From NCBI GenBank assembly GCA_019914945.1, contig CM034105.1:7812001-7876000 (forward strand): 64,000 bases of DNA, given 5' to 3'. The DNA is from Typha latifolia. Taxonomy: Eukaryota > Streptophyta > Magnoliopsida > Poales > Typhaceae. Position 1 is the stretch's first letter. The number at the start of each line of letters is the position of its first letter. The notes under the pieces are model-generated. The model made no database searches. It was not told where the DNA came from and saw only the letters and a list, made by a program, of their open reading frames with translations. Shown here in pieces: positions 23,229 to 34,255 of this stretch. The position numbers were made by a program, and so were the translations under genes.

Positions 23229-23897
23229 TCACAGCACCAATGGATATAAGTCCATAATGTTGTCGTGTCTTTGCACCCGAATACCAACCCGGCAACACAA
23301 GCTCTTCGCCCGAAGCTTCGTGCCGTCTCCAATAGCAACGTCAAACCCCCAAGTCAGTTCAGCGTCTAAGCCCAACTTTCTCACTAACCTCTCATCTAGA
23401 AAGTTGTGTGTACTCCCCGAATCAATGAGGATGTGTACACAATGCTTTCTAACGAGTCTGTCCACCCGCAATGTCCTCGGCGCGGAAGTACCTGAATATG
23501 CATGCATCGATATTTCAACTTGGATATTTTCCTCCATGCCCTCCTCCATGGCCTCCTCATGGACCTCCTTTGAATACTCTCCATTACCAACAACCTCATC
23601 ATCCCCCTTGAGACTGTCGATGAGCATCACACTCCTAATCAATTTGGAAGACCGATGACCGGGGGTGAAATGTTCATCGCATCAAAAACAAAGGCCCTTC
23701 GCTTTTCGCTCCTCCACCTGGGCAACTATGAGAGTTCGAACGGGGGGTCTTGTGCGTCCTCTAACATCGGAAGAGGGTCTCAAGGGTGATCGTGCTCTAG
23801 TACTAGTAGCCGTTGTCTTTGAACCCGTAGAATTTTTAGCTGGTGTTCTAGGCACAAACTGCTCATCTCGGTTGCCCCAATTTGCTTTCACTGCTAT
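23229..23897 (-). pseudogene. Element A: gag zinc knuckle and aspartic protease
   Basis: The region starts near 23897 with the gag segment homologous to AKxNWGNRDxxFxPRTP in the other copies. The knuckle of the CFxCDExFTPGHRC type is broken by a stop where its second residue pair begins. The protease (23642-23229) keeps HILIDSGSTHNFLDERL with an intact DSG. Upstream gag is absent. Confidence 0.82.
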
Positions 23898-23918
23898 CTT
23901 GATCTATCTTTGGTATGC

Positions 23919-23967
23919 TGATACACCTTGCTAGAGTCTTTTCTTATTGCATTAGTTATTTATTTCA
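23919..23967 (+). mobile_element. Short plus-oriented gypsy LTR fragment
   Basis: TGATACACCTTGCTAGAGTC and about 30 more bases match the U3 start of the LTR family, but in the orientation opposite to element A. It abuts the gag of A at 23918 and stops within 50 bp. Confidence 0.7.
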
Positions 23968-23970
23968 TTC

Positions 23971-24360
23971 ATACTCCAAAGACTTCTGGAGCTACAAGAG
24001 AGGTCTCAAGAGGAGATGAAGGGGCTGAGAGAAGACCTTAATGTCCTCTTGATCAATGGGTGCGGTCGAGACCATTGCGGCACTCCGGCAATTTCCCGAC
24101 AACCACACTTGGCCTGTGCGGTCCTAGCTATGTCGAGCCCTTGTTGCCTCATCCTCAGGGCCTGAGGATGCCTCCACCTCCTTCCTACAACATGGAGGAA
24201 GGGGAAACCAGCTAGCTAGTGGGCTGATTGGCCAATGAGAAGACCAAAAAGTTAGATCGGTACACTCAATCTCGTTGCGCTTGCCTTTGGGTTAGGCGTA
24301 ATCAAGCAGAGCCAAGCTGAGTCTATCTTGCTCAAGCTCAGCTCGTTTACACCCCTACAA
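23971..24360 (+). pseudogene. LTR retrotransposon K, right part: gag coiled-coil remnant
   Basis: From 23971 one frame reads LQRLLELQERSQEEMKGLRE, a coiled-coil pattern like a retrotransposon gag, and fits as the continuation of the gag started at 19251. It degenerates by about 24200. The link across element A is inference. Confidence 0.4.
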
Positions 24361-24394
24361 CACACACATCCATAGAAGGAAGGACACAATCATA

Positions 24395-24750
24395 GGAATT
24401 GTACGTCATAATCCTTGGTGTTACATATTTGAAATGTAACACTGAGTTACCAAGTATATCATTGTACAGTTCATAAAATGCAATACACAAACTTCAAGCT
24501 ACTGTTAACTTAAGGATCATTTTCATTCTAAAGATGCATCAAAACTATACCACCTTATCATGATTCTATCTAGATTAATTGCACATCATAATCCTTAATA
24601 TTGCATATTTGAAATGTAACGGGAGTTGTTATGTATATCATTGTACAGTTCTCCATAAATTAAATGCACTACACAAACTTCAAGCTACAGTTGATGATAA
24701 TTCCCGTTCTAAAGTTTCACCAACTTATCATGTTTTTATCTAGATTAATT
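24395..24750 (+). repeat. Tandem pair of a roughly 185-bp repeat
   Basis: Copies at about 24395-24575 and 24585-24750 share CATAATCCTT, TTTGAAATGTAAC, TATATCATTGTACAGTTC, CACAAACTTCAAGCTAC and TCTAGATTAATT in the same order. A third copy is at 27075-27240. There is no coding content. Confidence 0.75.
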
Positions 24751-25736
24751 AAGGGTGAAAACGGGTCAGATAATACTAAAAAGGACATGATAGGGGTTGT
24801 AAATTTTCTATTTTACCCGGGTTCATATTTGGACAGATATCTGAAGTTTTTTTTGGATCCAAATCCAAATATGGACAGGTAAATTTCACTTTATGGATTT
24901 GGATTTCGATACAAATTCCAATTTAGATATTTTCTATCTACAAAATTATAACTTGAATATGTTAGTATTAAATAGATCCACAAAATTTCTAATTAACTCT
25001 CCAGACCAGTTTAGTTAAAATTTATTTATCTATTTCATCTTCCATAATCTACACTCCAATATTAGATATGGATTTAAATAGGTATTAGAATTGCATTTCC
25101 TCAAATTTTCTACCTCTTAAAATCCCTAAACTTCAGATATGTGTAAATTCTTTTATTTTTAAATATTTCTAAATTCCATTTTTAATTTTTTAATTTGTAC
25201 CTTGATTCATTTAATATCTGATTGGTTCTGTATTCGGTTTTGTTTAAGTTTTCGTTCATATTCGAATATATTTAAGATCCTCGCAATCATATCTGTTCAA
25301 GATCTGTATCTCCGTATCCACTTTCACTCCCTAGGATTAATCCCCTTCGTTCCTTTTCTTTTACTTTTGTAACCATGCTTGTCTTTAAGTTCCCGCAATC
25401 TTTTACTTCTAATACCTTGATCCACATGCTATCTATTAAACCCAACTAGAACAATTTCCTCCTCTTGTCTAGTCAGTATATACACACACACACACACACA
25501 CCACATATGACCAAACTAGCCCTCCCAAAATTTTAGCTCACATAATCTCAAATTTAACTTTGATACCTCTCAAAAGTTTGGGCCGGGCAGACTTATGAGT
25601 CAAAAACTCTTCTTTGGCAGCAAACTGATCAGCTCGGTCCTTCAAGGGTCCTTTTGACCAGCTTGATTCCATGGGTTGTCCGGTTGATGATACGGACAAA
25701 ATTTAATAGTTTCTCTGTGGACTAGGACCAGAGTTT
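24751..25736. other. AT-rich spacer with a CA microsatellite
   Basis: No supported gene. A CA repeat lies at about 25483-25501. The ATTTGGATTTGGAT-like stretches at 24840-24900 are low-complexity. Confidence 0.5.
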
Positions 25737-26245
25737 ACCATATTCTCGACCACAATGATGTTACTCTCTCTATTGCTATCCCTTAAAAGTCTTACCTTGA
25801 AGGCTCAAAGCTATGGTCTCTTGAGCATCTTGAGACTCCTTCAGATAATGCCTCTGCATTTGTTGCCCATCATTGTGGAGGCAAGAACAATCCTAGAGGA
25901 TGCTACAATAATAAGGTAGCAGGCAATTATGGATGAGGTTGACATATTTAATAATAATTATTATTCTCGCTTCAACAACTCTGGACACTAGCAAAGCTCT
26001 AGTTCCTATCTCATTAAAGTTACTTGCCAAATTTGTTTGGAAGATAGCCCTTGCTCCCGTCTGCTGCAAGCGTTATGACCAGAACTATGATCATGAATGG
26101 TACTCGATCGGCTTCTGATTCTCAGGTGATGGTTGGCGATGGTTCTTTCTTGCCGATTACTCACAATGGTTCCATCCCGCCCCTTATTCCTCAATCTTGT
26201 GTTTCTTTGCATGATGCTCTTAGTTTATGGATCTAAACGTACAAA
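25737..26245 (+). pseudogene. Ty1/copia relic: gag end and protease
   Basis: Short frames read LETPSDNASAFVAHH and GGKNNPRGCYNN (about 25820-25915), resembling the knuckle-proximal part of copia gag. Then VMVGDGSFLPITHNGSIPP (about 26124-26180) matches the conserved stretch after the copia protease active site. Frames are broken and no LTR was found. This is a different copia lineage from element B. Confidence 0.5.
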
Positions 26246-27074
26246 GTGTAATATAAAGATCATCAGATTATTCTAAGGTTCCTCCTTTATTTCAATAGTA
26301 ACTTTTGAATAAGCAGGATGTTGTTTGTACTAGTGACAGATTGTTCTAAGGTCGGTGTAAGTTGTTAGACCTATATAAAGCTAGTCTAATGCTTTATTGG
26401 CATGTTACTAAGACAGGCCTTACTTCAATGTCCACTCTTGATCAGTTCCATTAGACTTGTGGTTGGAAGAAGCCTCTTTCACTGCCACTTATATATATGT
26501 CATCAATGCAGCTGCCTATACCGGCGCGCTCTGGACGGATGGATCCATTGGAGGAGTTATATGTTACAGTTCCAAATTGTTCCATGTTGCATTCATTTAT
26601 ATTTTCCGTAGATCACAAGTTTGATATTTTGGCTAGCCATAGTCCTGCTAGCTGCACAACCTAGAGTGTTTCGTTCACGTGTTGTATCTGACTACCATGC
26701 CTTTGCTCGTACTTGGTTCTCTAATTTGTTCATGATCTTCCATTTCGAGTTCCTGGAGTTTCTATTATTTTATGTGATAATTATAAAGGCGTCATTTTTA
26801 TGCTAATAAAAAAAGAAAGAAGAAGAACCCCAGTAGAAACATATACCTCTCGACCATCATTTCGTCAAAGAGAAGATAACCTCTGGTGTCTTGTTTGCGT
26901 GTTCAATATGCTCCTCTAATTTTCAGATTGCTAACTTGTTCGCTTCCTCTTCGTTCTATTCAAGCTAAACATGGAATGTAAAATGATCAATTATGATCCC
27001 AAAAATTACTCCAGCGGCAGGCAAGGAAACAGTCTAAGCCCGAACACATCCGTAGAAGGCAAGACAAAAATCAA
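26246..27074. other. Probable continuation of the copia relic, no clear domain
   Basis: Short fragments only. I could not match an integrase or RT motif with confidence. Confidence 0.3.
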
Positions 27075-27240
27075 AGAAATTGTATATCATTTATTCATTA
27101 CTTAATATTGCATATTTAGAATGTATCAGGAGTTGTTATATATATCATTGTACAGTTCTCTATATGTGCAATATACAAACTTCAAGCTGTAATCAATTTC
27201 AAGAACTATTGATTTATTTTAAACAATGCAAAATTCATAT
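27075..27240 (+). repeat. Third, dispersed copy of the 24.4-kb repeat
   Basis: It shares TTAATATTGCATATTT, GAATGTA, GGAGTTGTTAT, ATATCATTGTACAGTTCTC and ACAAACTTCAAGCT with the tandem pair at 24395-24750, in the same orientation. Confidence 0.7.
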
Positions 27241-27359
27241 CAGAAGTCCATATAATGAATTAAGTATTTAAGTAACCTTTTGCACACATCCCAAACAATG
27301 AACTATTCCTATAAAGTAGAAAGCCTCCTTGGTTCGCACTGTATAGATATCTTTCCCTG

Positions 27360-28159
27360 ATACAATCCGAGTCAGATTGGATCACATCAAGAGGACATTG
27401 AGCTCAATTGATTGACTCTAGTTATCTTATCTGCTTATTTAGTTTAGTTAAAGTCTTAGTAGGTTAGGATTTTATTTAATTAGCTAAATCTATGTAGTTT
27501 TGGGAAAATATTTGTAGGATATTCTTCAGACGTCTAAATAATATCAAACTAGTTGGATAACCAACCTCCAGATCTACAACTTTGGTATTCACGATTTCTT
27601 CAGATTCAGAATTTATATGCAGTGAAACGAAGGACTAATCTGAGATAGATAAGGAAGACTAGTTTAGTTATTGTTTAGGACTGTTTAGATTTAATCTCTA
27701 TAAATAAGATATTTATAGCTTGTATTTCAGGTATGCATGAATAAAAGATTAATTGGCTTTTATCTTGCATCCTAGTATCTCCCCTCTCAACTTGGCCGCT
27801 AGCCTCAATCTCCCTCCACTCGCTTTACCAACCAACATTGCCTCTCCTATCAGAATGGTGTCATTTAGCTTCTAATCTCCCTCGTCAGCCGATCACCCTA
27901 GTCACGTAGGGCAAGCCTACATCTCCCCCTTTCTTCTCCTCTAAACGATCAATCTACCTAATCGCTATCATCATCATTCACCATCGACACCATCTCCATT
28001 AGCATCTACAAGCCGATTCACACCCACCACTAACACCACTATCGGTTTGTCATCCAGATTAGACCTCAATATCATCCAAATATGAAAGGGTATGAATATA
28101 AAAAAACATCAATCTGGAAGTTACAGAGCTGTTTCAACAAGTTTCATAATTTTCGGATG
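27360..28159 (+). repeat. Old LTR-like sequence
   Basis: A TATA-like CTATAAATAAGATATT near 27699 is followed by a CT-rich leader of the kind seen in the gypsy LTRs (TCTCCCTCG, CACCATCGACACC). It is cut by the start of gypsy element C at 28160. Its left boundary was not found. Confidence 0.4.
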
Positions 28160-28720
28160 TGATACACTTAGTTAGAGTCTTTTATTATTGCATTAGCTAT
28201 TTGTTTTCATTAAAATAAATTTTCTGTAGGTCGCATTCAAACGTGGTTGAGACACTCGAACACATTTGTGAACGCCTACATTAGGTTCGCAAAAACAGAG
28301 AATGCAAAATGCGTATTCGAATGCGGTCGGGCGCGTTCAAACGCGATGTTCAAATGCCTGCATCACGTTTGCATCGATAGAGAACACCTTTTGTGCTTTC
28401 GAATGCGATTGGGTGCATTTAAATGCGATTAGCGAGAATTCTCTAGAATTAGGGTTAATAATTGTTATTTTGGCTTGTTGGCTAGCCTTTATAAAGGTGT
28501 AGATGGCAACCAAAATTATTATGCTGATTATTGATTTCTTGCCTCCTATCTTCTCTCTATCTTCTCTACCCTAATCTCCCTCCTCCCTCTTCACCAACCT
28601 ACCACCTCTATTGTTGGCAAGGTCTCTCCTAACTTATAATCTCCCTCGTCTGTTGAGTCCTCCCTCTTCCTTGAGATCTTAACCACTTCATCCCCTTTGT
28701 CTTTATCCCTTAAATAACAT

Positions 28721-29751
28721 TGTTAGGTTTTTAATTGTTGACAATTGTGTACAAAATATTCTAAGTGTATTTTTACATGTATATGAGCATTATACAAGTC
28801 TAGAATATCTCTGGTTTGAAGAATTGCAAGATTATTGGAGAAAAGCTGTTGAGTTCACACCGCGTTTACAAACGCGTTCGAACGCGGGTATTGCGTTCAC
28901 ATAGACCGAGAGCTGTGTTCACAAACGCGTTCGAACGCGGGTACTTGCGTTCACACAGACCGAGAGCTGCGTTCATAAACACGTTTGAACGCGGGTAATT
29001 GCGTTAACACAGACCGAGAGCTACGTTCACAGACGCATTTGAACACGGGTACATGCGTTCACATAAATCAAGAGCTGCGTTCACAAACGCTTTCGAACGC
29101 AACCTGAAGAATTCAAGCCGTCGCGTTTGAACGCACTTGGGCCTGTTCGAACGCACCTGAGATCAAGTCAGGCCGTTCGAACGCACCTGGGCCGCGTTCG
29201 AACGCACCAACGAAGTTTGAAAATCTTGGACTTTCGTGAGTATGGATAAGACTTAGATTTGGCTTTATCTTGGAGATCTTATATAAGGATTGTGATGCCC
29301 TAAATCTAGGGTGGTTGAAGAAGCATTATTGTAGGAGACTTCTTGAGGCTACATTGGTTCTTCAACTAGCAAGGTTCTACTCATCTACAAAAGTTAATCT
29401 TTCATCTTAAGGTCTATCTAGACGGAAGATCAATCTCGAGGGCTACTGAGGTTGGACTTTAATCACGAGAAGCAATGAATCGTGGGTTCTAGCGAGCAAG
29501 ATTGAGAGGAACAAAGTCGTTTGGATTGACGGGTTGTTTCGTGAGTCAGTCTTGTAACTGCTACTATTCTAGTGATTGGTTTTGATCCGAGTTTGGATCC
29601 GTGGTTTTTTTCCGTTTGGGTTTTTCCACGTTAAAAATCTTGACATTCATCTCTGCTTTCGTTTTTAATATTTCTTCAGAGTTTTACATAAACGAACGAG
29701 TGATATCATTGTCTAGTATTTAGATACATACTTGTGTCTAGGGGTTTTTCA
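28721..29751 (+). mobile_element. Solo LTR of the copia element B family (1031 bp)
   Basis: Bounded by TGTTAGG and TTTTTCA and flanked by a perfect 5-bp duplication, AACAT (28716-28720 and 29752-29756). It matches 17873-18781 along its length. It is longer mainly because its internal minisatellite is longer. Outside the duplication, the gypsy LTR reads continuously. Such solo LTRs arise by recombination between the two LTRs of an inserted element. Confidence 0.93.
28855..29105 (+). repeat. Minisatellite in the copia solo LTR
   Basis: About five units of roughly 55 bp, each with GTTCAC(A)AACGCGTTCGAACGCGGGTA followed by CACAGACCGAGAGCT-type sequence. Later units have decayed palindromes. An exact GCGTTCGAACGC is at 28874-28885, and another after the array at 29194-29205. 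Confidence 0.85.
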
Positions 29752-29973
29752 AACATCAACTATCCACCCCCATCTCCATTATCATCCATAACCCTAACAT
29801 CCACTCCACCCGTCACTACCACCATCATACGCACTAAATTATAATTTCGTCCCAGTTACAGTTCTAATATGTGAAGAGTGTAAATACAAAATCATGGAGT
29901 TATGGATCGATTCCACTTAGTTTCGTAATTTTCTGACTAAGAAAGAATATTTGGTGAATATTTTTTATAAGAC

Positions 29974-30763
29974 TTTCAAGATGACAGCGAAAATAAGTTG
30001 GGGCAACCGAGATAGGTAGTTTGCACTTAGAACGCCGGCTAGAAATTCTGCGGGTTCAAAGACAGTGTTCTCTAGTACTAAACCACGACCACCTTTGAGA
30101 CCTCCTTTTTCCGATGTTAGAGGAGGCACAAGACCCCCCCTTCGTTCGAACTCTCACACCTGCCCAGGTGGAGGAGCAAAGAGCGAAGGGCATTTGCTTT
30201 CAATGTGATAAATGTTTCACCCTCGGTCATCATTGTTCCAAATCGATCGGGAGTGTGATGCTCATCGATGGTCTCAAGGAGGACGATGAGGTTGTTGGTG
30301 ATGGAGAGTGTTCAGAGGAGGTCCATGAGGAGGCCTTGGAGGAGGGCGCATAGGAAGATGTGCAAGCTGAAATATCGATGCATGCATATTCGGGTACTTT
30401 CGCGCCGAGGACACTACGGGTAGACGGACTCGTTAGAAAGCATTGTGTACACATTCTCATCGATTCCGGAAGTATACACAACTTTTTGACGTTGCTATTG
30501 GAGACGGCACAAAGCTTCGGGCGGAAAGCTTGTGTCGCCGGGTCGGTATACGGATACAAGGACATGACATTATTGTGGACTTGTATCCATTGGCACAGCG
30601 AGGAGCATTGAGTTTTTCCCACTCATTGGTTACAAAGCTTGGGACTTGTCACTTTTGATTTTCGGAGCATGTGGATGAAATTTAAGCAAGGAAACAAAGA
30701 GGTGCAGCTTGATGGCGTTTGTTCTCCACCGATTCCAACGATGCAACCGATGGTGGGGCTTCT
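29974..30763 (+). pseudogene. Element C: gag end and protease
   Basis: It starts at ATGACAGCGAAAATAAG, directly after LTR sequence. The zinc-knuckle region (about 30175-30250, CFQCDKCFTLGHHCSK in frame) and a Glu-rich stretch follow. The protease reads HILIDSGSIHNFL (about 30445-30485). About 60 bp after the active site are deleted, shifting to VAIGDGTKL. Several stops are present. The sequence is cut by element D at 30763. Confidence 0.82.
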
Positions 30764-31415
30764 TGATGGGTACTTGTACCAAAAGATAGGCTACGGAACG
30801 ATTCCTTCAAGATCTGGATTTATTACTAAAATCAGTCCACGCAATCGTGGGAAAATATTCTTCAAATATTCAACTCTAGTCATAAAATTACGAAACAAAG
30901 TGGATTAGAATAGTAACTCCCTGATCTACTATTTTCATATTTACGTCCTTCATAGATTCAAACTGCAACTAGGATGAAATTATGGAAGAACACGGGTGAT
31001 GGTGGTGGTGATGGGTGGAGTGGATGTTAGGGTTATAGATGAGTATAAAGATGAAGATAAAGGGTGGATGTGTTTAAGGAATATAGACGAAGGGAAAGAA
31101 GTGGTCGAGATCTCAAAGAAGAGGGGGGAATCAATAGTCGAGAGAGATTAAAAAGTTAGGAGAGACCTTGCCAATAGTAGAGGTGGAAGGATACTGAAGA
31201 TGGAGGAGGGAGATTAGGGTAGATCGATGATAGAGAGGCAAGAAATCAATATTCCAATAGCATTGCGCGTTCTCTGTATTTGCGAATCTAATGCAGGCAT
31301 TCGCAAGGGCATTCGAACGTGACCCCTCCTACGTTCGAACGTGACCTACATGAATTTTATTTTAATAAAAATAAACAACTAATGCAGTAAGAAAAGATCC
31401 TAACTAAATTTATCA
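30764..31415 (-). mobile_element. 3' LTR of gypsy element D (652 bp)
   Basis: It runs from TGATGGGTACTTGTACC (U5 end) to AATTTATCA at 31415. About 200 bp are missing around 31262 compared with 41589-42442, joining CAATAGCAT to TGCGCGTTCTCTG. Confidence 0.82.
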
Positions 31416-33110
31416 GCCAGCTTAGCACGCTTCCCCCACCTTGTCCTCAAGGTGAAAAGTCAGGGAAATGCTCTGAGATACTAGTCTCTAACTCTCCTGT
31501 AGCCTCATCGGATGGCTTGCTAAGCCACTCGACTAGAATCTCCATCTCTAATCTTGTACCATGTCGCCGTCAACGCCTAGCAAGTACATGAACTGGCTCC
31601 ACGATCTGTCTCTGCCAATGGCTCCCCTAGAACTAATCCAACGACCTCATGATCACCAATGCGCTCCCTCAGTAATGAAACATGAAAGACAGGATGCACT
31701 CTCGACCCCTCTGGCAGCTCCAAATGATATGCTATCGGACCGATACGCTCTAACACCCGAAACAGACTAAATTAGCGATGTGCTAACTTTTGGTTACGCA
31801 TCGGACAGAAGGTCACCTATCGATACGGCTAAACTCGCGCAAACACTCAACTGCCGATGTCGAACTCCTGCTCCCAATGTCTACGATCATAAACTTGCTT
31901 CATGCGATTTTGAGAAAGTTTAAGATGGGCACGCAACCTCCTCAATGTGGCGTCTCCATGCATCAATGCTAAGTCCACCTCTATCTGATCTGTAGATGCC
32001 ACATGGTCATAAGCGGGTAATGTCAGAGTCGTGTGTCTATACACCGCCTCAAATGGAGTCATATCAATGCTACTATGGTAGGCGGTGTTGTAAGACTACT
32101 TCGCCCATGCTAAGAACTCCAACCATCATCTCGGCATCTCTTCAACAAAGCACCTCAAGTATTGCTCAATGCCTCAATTGATGACCTTGATTTGGCTATC
32201 CGTCTATGGATAGTAGGTTGAACTGCTGATGTCGAACTGTCTATCTACGCATCGGATGGAAGGCCACCTATCGATACGGCTATACTCGCACCTACACCCA
32301 ACTGTCGATGTCGAACTCCTGCTCTCGATGGCTATGATCATAAACTTGTTTCATGCGGTTCTGAGCAAATTTAAGATGGGCACGCAACCTCCTCAATGTG
32401 GTGTCTCTATGCATCAAATCTAAGTCCACCTCCGTACGATCTACAGATGGCACTAGATCATAAGCGCGTAATGTCGAAGCCATGCATCCATACACTGCCT
32501 CAAATGGAGTCATGTCAATGCTGCTATGGTAGAGGTGTTGTAGGATCACTCCGCCTATGGTAAGAACTCCAACCATCGCATCAGCATCTCTTCAACAAAG
32601 CACCGCAAGTATTGCTCAATGCCTCGATTGACCACCTCGGTTTGGCCGTCCGTCTGTGGATGGTAGGCCAAACTAAAGTTCAATCGAGTCCCCTGCAATG
32701 TGAAAAACTCAGTCCAAAATTCACTCATAAATACACGATCACGGTCGGAGACAATCTTGCGTGGCATGCCATGTAACCGAGCAAAATCTCTTACAAAATT
32801 TTAGCTATTGACTTGGCTAAAAATGGATGTGACAATGCCAAAAAGTGTGCATACTTACTCAATCCGTCAACCACCACAAAGATAACATAATAACCATGTA
32901 CCAGCGAAAAACCCTCTAAGAAATCCATAGAAATATCTTCCCAAACACAGTCCGGTATAGGTAAAGGCTGAAGTAATCCGACCGGTTTCAATGTGGTTGC
33001 TTTAGCCCTTTGATAGACTTCGCAAGCACGGATAAAACTCCTCACATCGCGCTTCAATCCTAGCCACGTCCAACTCTGAGATATCCTCAAATAAGTCCTT
33101 AAGACCATCC
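31416..33110 (-). pseudogene. Element D: integrase and chromodomain, with a tandem duplication
   Basis: On the minus strand 33108-32791 has the integrase zinc CC part (FIRACEVYQRAKATTLKP), SMDFLEGFSLV and VVVDGLSKYAHF. 32767-32555 has KIVSDRDRVFMSEFWTEFF and AYHPQTDGQTEVVNRGIEQYL. The following segment, with MTPFEAVYG and LRAHLK, occurs twice (about 32238-32685 and 31790-32235), offset by about 448 bp. The chromodomain-coding end lies at about 31440-31640. Frames are broken between blocks. Confidence 0.82.
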
Positions 33111-34255
33111 GCAGTCTAGCAGCAAACCGCCTCGATTCTCCAACTCTAGGTGGCGCTCCGGGTCATCCAACACCTCCTACAACAATCTCAAAACATTTGG
33201 GTCAGATGTACATGCATACCTCAGCTCATCAAGGAAGGAAAAGGTAGGAGAAGAATAGGCTACAAGCTTGGCGGTATTGGGTTGGCGTGATAGTGTATCT
33301 GCCGCTTTATTTACTGTGCCAGAGTGTGTATACGTTGTCTAATAAAGTATGGAAGACTCCTTTGATCAGTTCGAATGATGAATCGCCTATCGATCAAATA
33401 AGGCATCCACTTTGTCACTGCATATAGAATGGCCCACATCTCTCTCTCATAAGTCAATAATTGCTGAGATTTTTGTGCTAAAGCCTTACTAAGAAAGACT
33501 ATAGGACATCCTCCTTGCATTAGTATAGCTCCTATGCCAACTCTCGATGCATCACATTCCACAATGAACTCATTGGTGAAGTTTGGTAGAGCTAGAACGA
33601 ACGCCGTTGTCATTGCTATTTTCAATTTTTCAAAGGCTGTAGTAGATTCATCCGTCCATCTAAAAGAGTCCTTATTCAACAAAGAAGTGAGAGGAGTAGC
33701 GATCTTGCCATATCCGGCGATGAAGCGGCGATAATATCCGATCCGCCCCAAAAATCCTCTCAATCTGGTGGTGGGTAGTAGGAATAGGCCAAGCGGTCAT
33801 GCATGCAATCTTTTGAGGATCTGCCGATACACCTTCCGCTGAGATGATGTGGCCTAAATACTCCACAATAGAGGTCAAAGTATATCGTCAAAGAATACCA
33901 AGACAAACCTTCACAATAGAGGCTAAAATATATCATTCATGAGGCCTTGAAAGGTAGCTGGAGCATTGATGAGACTAAAAGGCATCACCCGGAACTCGTA
34001 ATGCCCATCCGTCGTCTGAAATGCAGTTTTGTGCACACTCGCCGGGTGAACTCTAATTTGATGGTACCCGACCCTCAAGTGGAGCTTGCTGACTATGGTC
34101 GCCCTTGCAAGCTCATACAACACAGCTCCTCTATAACCAGAATGGGATACTGGTCCTTGACGGTAATAGCATTTAGTGCCCGATAGTCAACACAAAAATG
34201 CCATGTTCCGTCCTTTTTTCACACCAATAGCACGGGGGATGAGTATGAGCTATGA
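33111..34255 (-). pseudogene. Element D: reverse transcriptase and RNase H
   Basis: On the minus strand 34123-33923 has [17 protein letters not shown] and [19 protein letters not shown]. The catalytic FFDDI is coded near 33885-33902, after which about 130 bp are deleted. 33763-33311 has MRGFLGRIGYYRRF, IVECDASRVGIGAILMQGG and the RNase H block MWAILYAVTKW. The part between RNase H and integrase is shortened near 33100-33310. Confidence 0.83.

Larger units (their letters stand above)
19402..23918 (-). mobile_element. Ty3/gypsy chromovirus element A
   Basis: On the minus strand it runs gag zinc knuckle, protease, RT, RNase H, integrase, chromodomain, polypurine tract, 3' LTR. RT before integrase is the Ty3/gypsy order; the C-terminal chromodomain marks a chromovirus. 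The gag N-terminus, PBS and 5' LTR are missing, replaced by a short inverted LTR fragment at 23919-23967. Its size and short LTRs are like the Reina lineage (inference). Confidence 0.85.
28160..29967 (+). mobile_element. 5' LTR of gypsy element C, carrying a copia solo LTR
   Basis: It begins TGATACACTTAGTTAGAGTC and contains several GTTCGAA-like palindromes. It is interrupted at 28721-29751 by the copia solo LTR and ends abruptly at GAATATTTT (about 29967), before its U5 end. Without the insert it is about 770 bp. Confidence 0.85.
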
